This document shows positions 8,281 to 16,689 of a stretch of DNA of 64,000 nucleotides, in pieces; position 1 is the first letter of the stretch; each line of letters starts with the position of its first letter. Below the pieces are notes generated by a model. That model was given only the letters and a program-made list of their open reading frames with translations. It had not been told where the DNA came from and searched no databases. This DNA is from G965207125 sp965207125 (GTDB taxonomy: Bacteria; Pseudomonadota; Alphaproteobacteria; Puniceispirillales; UBA1172), in assembly GCA_965207125.1 (NCBI GenBank), contig OZ242263.1, positions 434,001-498,000 on the forward strand, given 5' to 3'. The position numbers and the translations under genes were made by a program.

Positions 8281-9389
8281 TCCCAATGAGCAACGTACCG
8301 CGCTTGGTCACGCGTATCGATATCGACGCTATTATCTCTAACTGGCAGCGGCTTAAGGACTTATCAGGCAAGGCCGAAACCGCCGCCGTGGTCAAAGCCG
8401 ATGCCTATGGACATGGAAGCGAGATGGTCGCCCGTGCGCTTTATCACAGCGGCTGCCGCGTGTTTTTCACCACCGATACCATCGAAGCCGCGCGTTTGCG
8501 CCCCTATGTTGGCGATTCTGTGATCGGGTATTATGACGGCCTCAGCCAAGGCGATGAGGAGGCGATTATTGAACACAACCTCATCCCCACGATCAATCAC
8601 CCCGAGCAGATCGAGATATTAAAAGGCCTCAGCACGGACGCACCACCCAAAGCTATGCTGCAGATAGACACAGGAATGAATCGGCTCGGCGTCTGTTGGC
8701 AATGGTTTGATGAAAAAAAAAGCGCTAAACTAGCGTCCTCAGCGGACTGGCGGCTGGTTTACTCCCACCTTGACTCCGCCGCCGACTCCGTCGCGCGAAG
8801 CATCCTCCAGCGCGAGCGTTTCGATCAGGTCATCCGCTATTTTCCTTTAAGGTCTTATAGCCTTGCCGCTTCAGGAGGTATTCTTCTCGGCAAGGACTAC
8901 CATTATCACCTAACCCGCCCCGGCATCGCGCTTTACGGTTATCCGCCTTTACCGACCACTGGCTTCACCCCTGCCTTGACGTTAGAGGGACGGGTTTTGC
9001 AGATACGCCACGCAAAGCGCGGCGAAACTGTGGGCTATAGCGCCACCCATACCCTCACCCGCGACAGCACTCTCGCCACTGTTGCCGGCGGATTTGCTGA
9101 TGGGTTTCGCCGCGCCCTAAGCGGGCGTGGGCGCGTTTATTATGGCGTGCGATCCGCGCCGGTTCTCGGACGGGTGTCGATGGACTCGCACGTGGTTGAT
9201 ATTACTGATTGGCCGTCCGGGATCATCACCACGCATGATTATATGACCTTGATCAGCCCACAGCATGATGCCGAGGGTATGGCGGCGCTTGCCGGGACGC
9301 ATTGTTATGAGATTCTGACCTCCCTAGGCTTAAGAACCTCAAGAACATACACAGGGTCTTACGCCGACAGCAACACTATGCTATCATAG
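8277..9389 (+). CDS. alr: alanine racemase
   Basis: This PLP enzyme interconverts L- and D-alanine, supplying D-alanine for peptidoglycan. The PLP lysine is K40 in AVVKADAYGHG. The second catalytic residue is the tyrosine in GETVGYSATHT, and MNRLGV and GRVSMDSHVVDIT are also typical. The start may be the GTG at 8277, which overlaps dnaB by 4 bp, or the ATG at 8286; either gives a normal length of about 370 residues. It is followed 16 bp later by mlaE. Confidence 0.95.
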   Translation: MIPMSNVPRLVTRIDIDAIISNWQRLKDLSGKAETAAVVKADAYGHGSEMVARALYHSGCRVFFTTDTIEAARLRPYVGDSVIGYYDGLSQGDEEAIIEHNLIPTINHPEQIEILKGLSTDAPPKAMLQIDTGMNRLGVCWQWFDEKKSAKLASSADWRLVYSHLDSAADSVARSILQRERFDQVIRYFPLRSYSLAASGGILLGKDYHYHLTRPGIALYGYPPLPTTGFTPALTLEGRVLQIRHAKRGETVGYSATHTLTRDSTLATVAGGFADGFRRALSGRGRVYYGVRSAPVLGRVSMDSHVVDITDWPSGIITTHDYMTLISPQHDAEGMAALAGTHCYEILTSLGLRTSRTYTGSYADSNTMLS

Positions 9390-9405
9390 CAGCTGGATAA
9401 CGCAG

Positions 9406-10188
9406 ATGACACGGATTCTACAAACTTCAGGCGCCGCGGCCCTTGATTTGCTCGCGCAAATCGGCAAGTTGAGCATCTTTATCAGCCAATCTATCTTTTG
9501 GCTGGCGCGCCCGCCGTGGTATCGAAAGCAAATCATCAGGCATTTTATCGATATCGGCTATTATTCACTGCCGGTGGTTGGACTGACAACAATGTTTTCA
9601 GGCATGGTGATTGCTTTGCAAAGCTACACGGGAACCGAGCGCTTTTCGGCGGAAAGTGAAAACTCCGTCGCAACCGTGGTTGTTCTGATTGTCACCCGCG
9701 AGTTAGGCCCGGTGCTCACTGGGTTAATGGTCGCCGGACGCATGGGAGCCGCTATGGCCGCAGAAATCGGCACGATGCGCGTAACGGACCAGATAGACGC
9801 TCTGGATACGTTATCAACCCGTCCGTTTCAGTATCTTATCGCCCCTCGTATCATCGCCGCGACTTTATGCCTGCCTTTTCTCGTGCTCATCGGCGATATT
9901 ATTGGTGTTTTTGGTGGCTATGTCGTGGCGATTTATCAACTCGATTTCTCACCATCCATGTATCTCACAGGAACACTTGAGCATCTCGAGGCCTTCGATG
10001 TCATTATCGGTTTAATCAAAGCTGCGGTTTTTGGCTTCATTATCTCGGTGATGGGATGCTTTTTCGGATATTTCTCAGGACGAGGCGCAGAAGGAGTCGG
10101 ACAAGCCACAACGAACGCGGTGGTTTACTCCGCGATCCTCATCCTGTTATCTGATTTCTTAATAACAGGACTTGCTTTCGTCAGATGA
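9406..10188 (+). CDS. mlaE: MlaE-family ABC transporter permease
   Basis: This is the inner-membrane permease of a Mla-type system that moves phospholipids between inner and outer membranes. The 260-residue protein has five to six hydrophobic segments and the family motifs VVGLTTMFSGMVIALQ, VTRELGPVLTGLMVAGRMGA and EIGTMRVTDQIDAL. It overlaps the ATPase gene mlaF by 4 bp (ATGA). No mlaD substrate-binding gene follows, so the rest of the complex must be encoded elsewhere. Confidence 0.92.
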   Translation: MTRILQTSGAAALDLLAQIGKLSIFISQSIFWLARPPWYRKQIIRHFIDIGYYSLPVVGLTTMFSGMVIALQSYTGTERFSAESENSVATVVVLIVTRELGPVLTGLMVAGRMGAAMAAEIGTMRVTDQIDALDTLSTRPFQYLIAPRIIAATLCLPFLVLIGDIIGVFGGYVVAIYQLDFSPSMYLTGTLEHLEAFDVIIGLIKAAVFGFIISVMGCFFGYFSGRGAEGVGQATTNAVVYSAILILLSDFLITGLAFVR

Positions 10189-10967
10189 AGCCCATGACCG
10201 ACAGCCAAATTCACATGAGCAAACTTGTTAAAAGTTTTGGCAATAACCACGTCCTGAAAGGAATCGATCTCGATATCCAGAAAGGCGGTTCAGTCGCACT
10301 TATTGGTGCGTCGGGGACGGGTAAGTCTGTCTTGCTGAAATGCCTGCTTGGGCTTATTCCTCCCGATGGAGGCTCGGCGACGGTGAACGGTATCGAGACT
10401 GTTGGGGCCCCTCGGGCTGTTCGCGAGAAAACTCTACGGCAATTCGGAATGTTATTCCAAGGGGCCGCGTTATTCGATTCGCTGCCGGTCTGGGAGAATG
10501 TCATTTTCCGCTACCGACAAAATAACCGCCTAGGGCGCGATGAATTGCGCGAAGTTGCGCGAAGAACCCTTGCTGAACTCCGACTTGAAGAAAGCGTGCT
10601 TGATCTCTACCCTGCTGAGCTTTCGGGAGGAATGCAAAAACGCGTAGGGCTTGCCCGGGCGGTCGCTGATAAGCCTAAAATCCTTCTTTTTGATGAGCCT
10701 ACCTCAGGCTTGGATCCGATCACCGGCGAGGTGATCAATCGCCTTATTCGTGACCAGGTGGATAGACTGGGGGCGACGGCCATCACTATTAGCCATGATA
10801 TAAATTCGGTGAGACGCATTGCCGATGAAGTCGCGATGATCCATGAAGGACAAATCATCTGGAAAGGGTCGGTGGAAACCATGAAAAAAGCTGATAATCC
10901 TTTTGTCTATCAATTCGTCAATGGGCTTGCGGACGGACCGATGACACGCTACGCGGAAAGCATCTGA
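10185..10967 (+). CDS. mlaF: MlaF-family ABC transporter ATP-binding protein
   Basis: This cytoplasmic ATPase powers the MlaE permease encoded just upstream. It shows Walker A GASGTGKSVLL near residue 43, a Q-loop (QGAALFDSLPV), the ABC signature LSGGMQKRVGLARA, Walker B ILLFDEPTSGLDP and the H-loop (ISHD). The GGMQKR form of the signature is typical of the MlaF/Mkl subfamily. Its stop overlaps the radA start by one base (TGATG). Confidence 0.93.
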   Translation: MKPMTDSQIHMSKLVKSFGNNHVLKGIDLDIQKGGSVALIGASGTGKSVLLKCLLGLIPPDGGSATVNGIETVGAPRAVREKTLRQFGMLFQGAALFDSLPVWENVIFRYRQNNRLGRDELREVARRTLAELRLEESVLDLYPAELSGGMQKRVGLARAVADKPKILLFDEPTSGLDPITGEVINRLIRDQVDRLGATAITISHDINSVRRIADEVAMIHEGQIIWKGSVETMKKADNPFVYQFVNGLADGPMTRYAESI

Positions 10968-12358
10968 TGGCAAGGCGACCAAGCGAATTTGTCTGCCAGC
11001 AATGTGGTGCGGTGCATTCAAAATGGTCAGGGAGATGCACCCAATGCTCCAGCTGGAATAGCATCACTGAAGAAAGCGCCGCCGCATCCCCCGCGATTGC
11101 GGGCAAGACTAAGGGGCGTAAGATTGAAATGGAAAGCTTGGTTGGCGATGCTGAGCCGCCTCCTCGAATTTCAACCGGGATTGGCGAGCTTGACCGGATG
11201 CTTGGCGGCGGGCTCGTGCCGGGTTCGGCCACGCTGATTGGCGGCGACCCTGGTATTGGCAAATCAACTCTTCTCCTGCAGATGATCTGCCGTCTGGCCT
11301 CCTCTGGTGTGGCCACGGCTTATTTTAGCGGCGAGGAATCCGTCGAGCAGATCAGAATGCGCGGCAAGAGGCTGGGCATGAATAACACCGAGAACGCCCC
11401 GCCGGGTATCGCCGCAACAACTGATGCCGCCGATATTACCGCCTCACTCATGGCCCCTTCACCGGTCGGCGTGGCGGTGATTGACTCTATACAAACGATG
11501 TATCTGCCCATGATCGAATCAAGCCCCGGCACAGTCAGCCAAGTTCGCGCTAGTGCTTTCGAGTTTATCCGGGCGGCCAAAGTCAAAGGCGCGGCGGTGA
11601 TCATCGTTGGGCATGTCACTAAAGACGGCTCGATCGCCGGCCCACGCGTATTAGAGCATATGGTCGATACCGTGCTTCATTTTGAAGGTGATAAGAATCA
11701 TCATTTTCGTATTCTGCGCGGGGTCAAAAACCGTTTTGGCCCAACTGATGAAATTGGCGTTTTCGAGATGACTGGCGAGGGATTGGCCGAAGTAGCCAAT
11801 CCATCAGAGTTATTTCTCGCCGACCGCCGCCATAATATCTCGGGCGCGGTCGTGTTTGCCGGCATCGAAGGCACCAGACCTATATTGGTTGAGATTCAAG
11901 CCTTGGTATCACCCTCGGTGATGCCTAACCCTCGGCGTAATGTCGTGGGTTGGGATAGCGGCCGGTTATCGATGCTCGCCGCCGTTCTTGAAACCCGTGC
12001 AGGACTTCCTTTATCCGGCAACGATATTTTCCTCAATGTCGCAGGAGGGGTTAAAATCACTGAACCCGCAGCTGATCTAGCGGTGGCCGCCGCACTGATT
12101 TCAGCCATCAGCGGCAAATCTTGCTCCAAAGATAGCGTATTTTTCGGCGAGATCGGACTCACGGCGGAGGTCAGGCGCGTGCCCCATCCCGATTTACGCC
12201 TTAAAGAAGCGGCGCGATTAGGCTTTACCCAGGCCGTCATGCCACAGACTAAAGATAAAAAAATATCAATGCCCGATACCATCACCGCGAGGCGCATGGA
12301 CCATCTGCAAGCGCTGATCACTGAAATAGATCGTTCAGCAACACCACAGGAGTTTTAA
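10967..12358 (+). CDS. radA: DNA repair protein RadA
   Basis: RadA is a RecA-like helicase that promotes branch migration during recombination. The 463-residue protein has an N-terminal zinc ribbon (CQQCG ... CTQCSSW), Walker A GGDPGIGKSTLL near residue 94, the RadA-specific KNRFGPTDE motif near 254, and a C-terminal Lon-like domain (DIFLNVAGGVKITEPAADLA). All parts are present and the length is normal. Confidence 0.97.
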   Translation: MARRPSEFVCQQCGAVHSKWSGRCTQCSSWNSITEESAAASPAIAGKTKGRKIEMESLVGDAEPPPRISTGIGELDRMLGGGLVPGSATLIGGDPGIGKSTLLLQMICRLASSGVATAYFSGEESVEQIRMRGKRLGMNNTENAPPGIAATTDAADITASLMAPSPVGVAVIDSIQTMYLPMIESSPGTVSQVRASAFEFIRAAKVKGAAVIIVGHVTKDGSIAGPRVLEHMVDTVLHFEGDKNHHFRILRGVKNRFGPTDEIGVFEMTGEGLAEVANPSELFLADRRHNISGAVVFAGIEGTRPILVEIQALVSPSVMPNPRRNVVGWDSGRLSMLAAVLETRAGLPLSGNDIFLNVAGGVKITEPAADLAVAAALISAISGKSCSKDSVFFGEIGLTAEVRRVPHPDLRLKEAARLGFTQAVMPQTKDKKISMPDTITARRMDHLQALITEIDRSATPQEF

Positions 12359-12403
12359 TGCCTTGTTGCTCCCGCAAGAGAAATATAGGATAAAATACAT
12401 ATT

Positions 12404-13111
12404 ATGGAGTTGATCACTTCACTTAATTATGTCGATTACCTGATCGTCATCATCGCGCTGATCTCAGGGGTCATGGCGATGATGCGTGGGCTGACCCGTG
12501 AAATACTTGGGCTCATCGGCTGGGTGCTAGCGGTGATTATCGCGCGGCTTCTTGATGACATTACCGGCCGTTGGCTACAAAACTATATCGATTCGACAAC
12601 CACCGCGAATGCTCTGGGCTGGATTATTCCGTTTTGTGTGGCGGGGCTAGCTGTGTTTATCTTGTCTAATATGTTCGCGCCAGGGTTGAGCAGAACCGCG
12701 ATTGGTCTTTTGGATAAGCCGCTTGGTTTTCTGTTCGGCCTTGCACGCGGGTTGGTGATTGTCGCCTTGCTTTATATCGGCACGGTGTTGACCATCAATC
12801 AGGAGGATGGCCTGCCACAGGATGTTTTATCCGCCTCGATGATTGAACCCGTTCGCCGCACAGCCGTGGCCATCGCCGGTTTACTGCCCGAGACCGTCTA
12901 TGATGAAATTATTGCTAAAGTCCCTGCGAACTCGGGGAATTTTGAGGGTATTGATGATCTCCCGGACCTGATCCCTGATGATCTTCCAGACCTGATCCCT
13001 GATGACCTTCCAGACCTCATCCCCATCATCCCCCTTGATGAGGACAACACATTATTGCCTGATGAAAATGACTTAGATTTACTGCCCAATATCCTCGATG
13101 GAGATACGTAA
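12404..13111 (+). CDS. cvpA: CvpA family membrane protein with a tandem-repeat tail
   Basis: CvpA proteins are small inner-membrane proteins often placed directly before purF, as here; their exact role is unsettled. Residues 1-165 hold about four hydrophobic segments and the typical MMRGLTREILGLIGWVLA and DKPLGFLFGLARG motifs. The tail, about residues 184-207, consists of three 8-residue copies of the type DDLPDLIP encoded by three 24-bp repeats (12953-13024), then more acidic sequence. The stop overlaps purF by one base (TAATG). Confidence 0.93.
   Translation: MELITSLNYVDYLIVIIALISGVMAMMRGLTREILGLIGWVLAVIIARLLDDITGRWLQNYIDSTTTANALGWIIPFCVAGLAVFILSNMFAPGLSRTAIGLLDKPLGFLFGLARGLVIVALLYIGTVLTINQEDGLPQDVLSASMIEPVRRTAVAIAGLLPETVYDEIIAKVPANSGNFEGIDDLPDLIPDDLPDLIPDDLPDLIPIIPLDEDNTLLPDENDLDLLPNILDGDT
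12953..13024 (+). repeat. three 24-bp tandem repeats inside cvpA
   Basis: Three in-frame copies begin at 12953, 12977 and 13001. Each encodes DDLPDLIP and differs at a few bases. Because the unit is a multiple of three, copy number can change without breaking the gene. Confidence 0.85.
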
Positions 13112-14547
13112 TGAGCCCCCCCTTGCCTACAATAGATGGACTTCATGAAGAATGCGGCGTTTTCGGCGTTTTTGGCACCCCCGAAGCCGCTGTTCATACC
13201 GCATTAGGACTACACGCCCTGCAGCATCGAGGACAGGAAGCCACTGGCATCGTCAGCGTCGATGAGCATGGGTTCCACGCGCATCGAGGGTTTGGGCATG
13301 TCGGTGATAATTTTGATGCGGCCTCAGGACACCTCGATCACTTATCCGGGCATGCGGCGGTCGGACATAATCGTTATTCGACCACCGGCGGCCCAGATAT
13401 CAGAAATATCCAGCCGATTTTCTCCCATCTGTCTTTTGGCGGTTTTGCTCTTTCACATAACGGAAATCTGACTAACGCGGCGCGATTGCGGCAATCTTTG
13501 ATTCAAACCGGCAGTCTGATGCAAACCACCACCGATAGCGAGGTGATCGTTCATTTGGTGGCCCGCTCACACCAAGAAACCCCGTCTCTACGTCTGACCG
13601 ATGCGATGAAACAGCTAGAGGGCGCGTGGTCAATAGTCTGCCTCACGCCAGACAGCATGATTGCCATGCGCGACCCGCATGGGGTCAGGCCTCTGGTTTT
13701 GGGGCAGATCGGCAAGGCTTATGTGGTCTCATCCGAAACCTGCGGCCTTGATATTATCGGCGCGCAATATATCCGCGATATAGAGGCGGGTGAAATGGTG
13801 ATCATAAACAAGGATGGTATCACCTCAACCAGACCGTTTTCTCCCCGTGAGTCGCGTTTTTGTATTTTCGAATATATTTATTTTTCTCGCCCCGATAGCG
13901 TGATCGAAGGGCGGAGCGTGTATGAAGTGCGCAAGAATATCGGACGAGAACTCGCACGAACAAGTGCAGTTAAAGGTGATATTGTTGTGCCGGTTCCTGA
14001 TTCAGGCGTCCCCGCTGCCCTCGGGTTCGCCGAAGAAATCGGTCTACCCTTTGATTTTGGCATTATCCGGAATCACTATGTCGGACGCACTTTTATTCGC
14101 CCCACCGATAGCGCCAGACAGACCGGCGTTCACCTTAAGCATAATGCCAATGCCGCTATTGTTGCTGGAAAATCAGTGATTTTAGTCGATGATTCGATCG
14201 TTCGAGGCACAACATCCACCAAGATCATCACCATGATGCGGCAGGCGGGTGCGCGTGAAGTCCATATGCGCATAGCGAGCCCGCCGATCACGCACCCATG
14301 TTTTTATGGCGTCGACACCCCGAGCAAAGATAAGCTGGTCGCGGCCAATATGGACACCAAAGCGATCGCTGATCGGATTGGCGTGGATAGTTTGGAATTC
14401 CTATCCCTTGAAAGCCTTTATCGCGCGACCCAAGGCACCTCCGGTCACGGTGAGGCGGCTGAGCGCTATTGCGATGCTTGTTTTACCGGCGACTATCCTA
14501 TTCCGATCTCATCGGAAAACATCCACACGCTCTCAGGCCGCCAATAA
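13111..14547 (+). CDS. purF: amidophosphoribosyltransferase (iron-sulfur type)
   Basis: PurF commits PRPP to purine synthesis by transferring ammonia from glutamine. The 478-residue protein has a 14-residue propeptide before the N-terminal nucleophile C15 (EECGVFGVFG), the glutaminase motifs HNRYSTTG and LSHNGN, and the PRPP loop VILVDDSIVRGTT. Cysteines at 251 (RFCIFEY), 397 (HPCFYG), 454 and 457 (YCDACF) match the four [4Fe-4S] ligands of the Bacillus-type enzyme, so an oxygen-sensitive cluster is expected. One-base overlaps join it to cvpA and to the next gene. Confidence 0.96.
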   Translation: MSPPLPTIDGLHEECGVFGVFGTPEAAVHTALGLHALQHRGQEATGIVSVDEHGFHAHRGFGHVGDNFDAASGHLDHLSGHAAVGHNRYSTTGGPDIRNIQPIFSHLSFGGFALSHNGNLTNAARLRQSLIQTGSLMQTTTDSEVIVHLVARSHQETPSLRLTDAMKQLEGAWSIVCLTPDSMIAMRDPHGVRPLVLGQIGKAYVVSSETCGLDIIGAQYIRDIEAGEMVIINKDGITSTRPFSPRESRFCIFEYIYFSRPDSVIEGRSVYEVRKNIGRELARTSAVKGDIVVPVPDSGVPAALGFAEEIGLPFDFGIIRNHYVGRTFIRPTDSARQTGVHLKHNANAAIVAGKSVILVDDSIVRGTTSTKIITMMRQAGAREVHMRIASPPITHPCFYGVDTPSKDKLVAANMDTKAIADRIGVDSLEFLSLESLYRATQGTSGHGEAAERYCDACFTGDYPIPISSENIHTLSGRQ

Positions 14548-15263
14548 TGGCGCGGCTCGACAACCGTGCAGCGTTGATCACCGGGGCCTCACGTGGGATT
14601 GGGCGCGCGGCGGCGCTTAAACTCGCCGATGAAGGCGCGCATGTTATCGCTACAGCGCGCAGCAAAGCAGCCCTTGAAGAATTAGATGATGAGGTCACCG
14701 CTGCAGGCGGAGAGATCACGCTGGTGCAGATGGACCTCGCCGACAGACCTGCGATGCTCCGCCTTGCCGAAGCAATCGCTGGGCGATGGGGGCGGCTTGA
14801 CGTAATGATCGCTAACGCCGGAGTCCTTGGCGATTTAACCCCTGTCGCGCATCTTGACGCTGACACATGGGATCAGGTGATCGACACCAATCTTTCCGCC
14901 ATCTGGCGGATGATCAGGGCTTTTGATCCGCTTTTAAGGCAATCACCTTCAGGACGCGCGGTGTTAATGACCTCGAGCGCCGCGAGCAATGACGACCTTC
15001 CCTTTTGGTCCGCTTATGCGGCGAGTAAAGCAGGGCTGGAGGCTTTGGGAAAATCCTGGGCGGCTGAAACACGCCAGACGGCATTGAAAATCAATATTTT
15101 GGATCCGGGCGCGACCGCCACCGCGATGTTCTCACAGGCCTTTCCCGGTGCTGATCTTAACGCCATGCGGCAACCCATGGATATCGTTGAAGCCTTTGTG
15201 GCGCTAGCGGCAGAAGACTGCCCGTGGCATGGCCAAGTTCTACGCGCTGATCAGCTGATATAA
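14547..15263 (+). CDS. short-chain dehydrogenase/reductase
   Basis: This is a classical SDR of 238 residues with an NAD(P)-binding TGASRGIG loop at residues 12-19, NAG (IANAGV), and the catalytic serine plus YxxxK (SAYAASK). The substrate is unknown. The start at 14547 forms a one-base overlap with purF (TAATG). An upstream in-frame ATG at 14469 would lie inside purF and add residues outside the Rossmann fold, so I reject it. The 3' end overlaps the convergent der gene by 13 bp. Confidence 0.9.
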   Translation: MARLDNRAALITGASRGIGRAAALKLADEGAHVIATARSKAALEELDDEVTAAGGEITLVQMDLADRPAMLRLAEAIAGRWGRLDVMIANAGVLGDLTPVAHLDADTWDQVIDTNLSAIWRMIRAFDPLLRQSPSGRAVLMTSSAASNDDLPFWSAYAASKAGLEALGKSWAAETRQTALKINILDPGATATAMFSQAFPGADLNAMRQPMDIVEAFVALAAEDCPWHGQVLRADQLI

Positions 15264-16678
15264 GGGTTTTTTCCCTTACGCATAACCAAGCGCAACGGCA
15301 ATCCTTGCAAATCAAAATCATCACGCAAGCCCGCCGCCAAATAGCGCAAATAGTGATCTGGCAGATCATCAGGGCGGCTGACAAACAGTGCAAAAGTCGG
15401 CGGACGCGTTTTGATTTGCGTCGCATAGCGAATCCGAATTCGCCGCCCCTGAACAAGCGGTGGGGGATGCGATTCAAGCATATTCTCAAGCCAGCGATTA
15501 AGGCCAGCCGTGGAAACCCGGTAATTCCAGCGTGTATAAACATCGAGCACTGACCGCATCATCTTGGTCACGCCACTCCCTTTAAGCGCCGAGATTGGGA
15601 TCAGTGGGATTCCTTTGACCTGCCCTAGAGATTTCTCAAGCCGATCCTTTAAATCCTTCAGGCGATTTTGCCGATCCGATGCCACATCCCACATATTAGC
15701 GGCGATGACCATAGCCCTCCCCTCATCCGCGACAAGACGGGCGAGCGCTAGGTCTTGCTTGTTCAGGGGCTCACGCGCATCGATGAGCAAAATACACACA
15801 TGGGCGAAACGGACAGCCCGCAAACTGTCATCGACCATCGCTTTTTCTAGAACGTCCTCGATGCGCGCTTTGCGTCGGACCCCTGCTGTGTCGTATAACA
15901 GCAATGCCCTGTCATCATAGTGAAACGGAATTTCAATCGCATCTCTGGTAATTCCCGCCTCAGGGCCTGTTAAGACTCTTTCACTGCCGACAAGGTGATT
16001 GATCAGGGTCGATTTGCCCATATTTGGCCGCCCGATCACCGCTATCCGAAGAGGCATATCGATTTTAGCAGCCGTTTCAGTTTCAGGGTCAGTTTCAGGG
16101 TCGATTTCAACACCGGCATCAACACCGGCATCAACACCAGTTTCAGGATCATTTTCCTCGGCCACTTCAGAGTCTATCTCATGCTTTGGCAGCATCTCCA
16201 CGATAGCATCATAAAGATCGCTTAAGCCTTCGCCATGGGCGGCGGAAATTCCAATCGGTTGCCCAAAGCCAAGTTGCCATGCCTCGCTTAGACCGGCGTC
16301 TCCGGCTCGGCCTTCGCATTTATTGCCAACCATAATGACTTTCACGCTTGATTTTCTGATTTCACGGGCAAAAAATGTATCATCGGTGGTGATTCCCGCA
16401 CGCGCATCGAAAACCAGCAAAGTCAGTTCACTGTCGGCGATCGCGCGTTCGGTTTGAAGCCGCATTCTTTTTTCAAGACTTCCATCAACCGCATCCTCGA
16501 GCCCTGCTGTATCGATCAGCTGAAATTCAAGGTCAGCCAGACTCCCCTTCCCTTCGCGGCGGTCGCGGGTAACGCCAGGGCGATCATCTACGATCGCCTT
16601 ATCGCCTCTGGTCAGACGGTTAAAAAGCGTGGACTTGCCAACATTAGGCCTGCCGACAATGGCGATTCTCTCATCCAT
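15251..16678 (-). CDS. der: ribosome biogenesis GTPase Der with an acidic repetitive linker
   Basis: Der (EngA) has two GTPase domains and a KH-like C-terminal domain and acts in 50S subunit maturation. The first P-loop is GRPNVGKSTL (from residue 7) and the second is GRPNMGKSTL (near 216). DTAG, NKCEG and NMWD motifs are also visible. The linker between the G domains, about residues 175-210, is unusually acidic and made of short duplications (VDAGVDAGV, DPETDPETET). Upstream lie bamB and a YfgM-like gene, the E. coli order. Confidence 0.95.
   Translation of the reverse strand: MDERIAIVGRPNVGKSTLFNRLTRGDKAIVDDRPGVTRDRREGKGSLADLEFQLIDTAGLEDAVDGSLEKRMRLQTERAIADSELTLLVFDARAGITTDDTFFAREIRKSSVKVIMVGNKCEGRAGDAGLSEAWQLGFGQPIGISAAHGEGLSDLYDAIVEMLPKHEIDSEVAEENDPETGVDAGVDAGVEIDPETDPETETAAKIDMPLRIAVIGRPNMGKSTLINHLVGSERVLTGPEAGITRDAIEIPFHYDDRALLLYDTAGVRRKARIEDVLEKAMVDDSLRAVRFAHVCILLIDAREPLNKQDLALARLVADEGRAMVIAANMWDVASDRQNRLKDLKDRLEKSLGQVKGIPLIPISALKGSGVTKMMRSVLDVYTRWNYRVSTAGLNRWLENMLESHPPPLVQGRRIRIRYATQIKTRPPTFALFVSRPDDLPDHYLRYLAAGLRDDFDLQGLPLRLVMRKGKNPYIS
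16081..16140 (-). repeat. 12-bp tandem repeats in the Der linker
   Basis: Two near-identical 12-bp units (16081-16104, TTTCAGGGTCAG type) are followed by two 12-bp units (16108-16131, CAACACCGGCAT) and a partial third. All are in frame and encode the acidic linker between the two GTPase domains. Confidence 0.8.
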
Positions 16679-16689
16679 AACATCACCGG

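Noticed and set aside
14469..15263. 264-codon version of the SDR gene
   Set aside because: The added start lies within purF. The TAATG junction at 14547 gives a standard SDR N-terminus.
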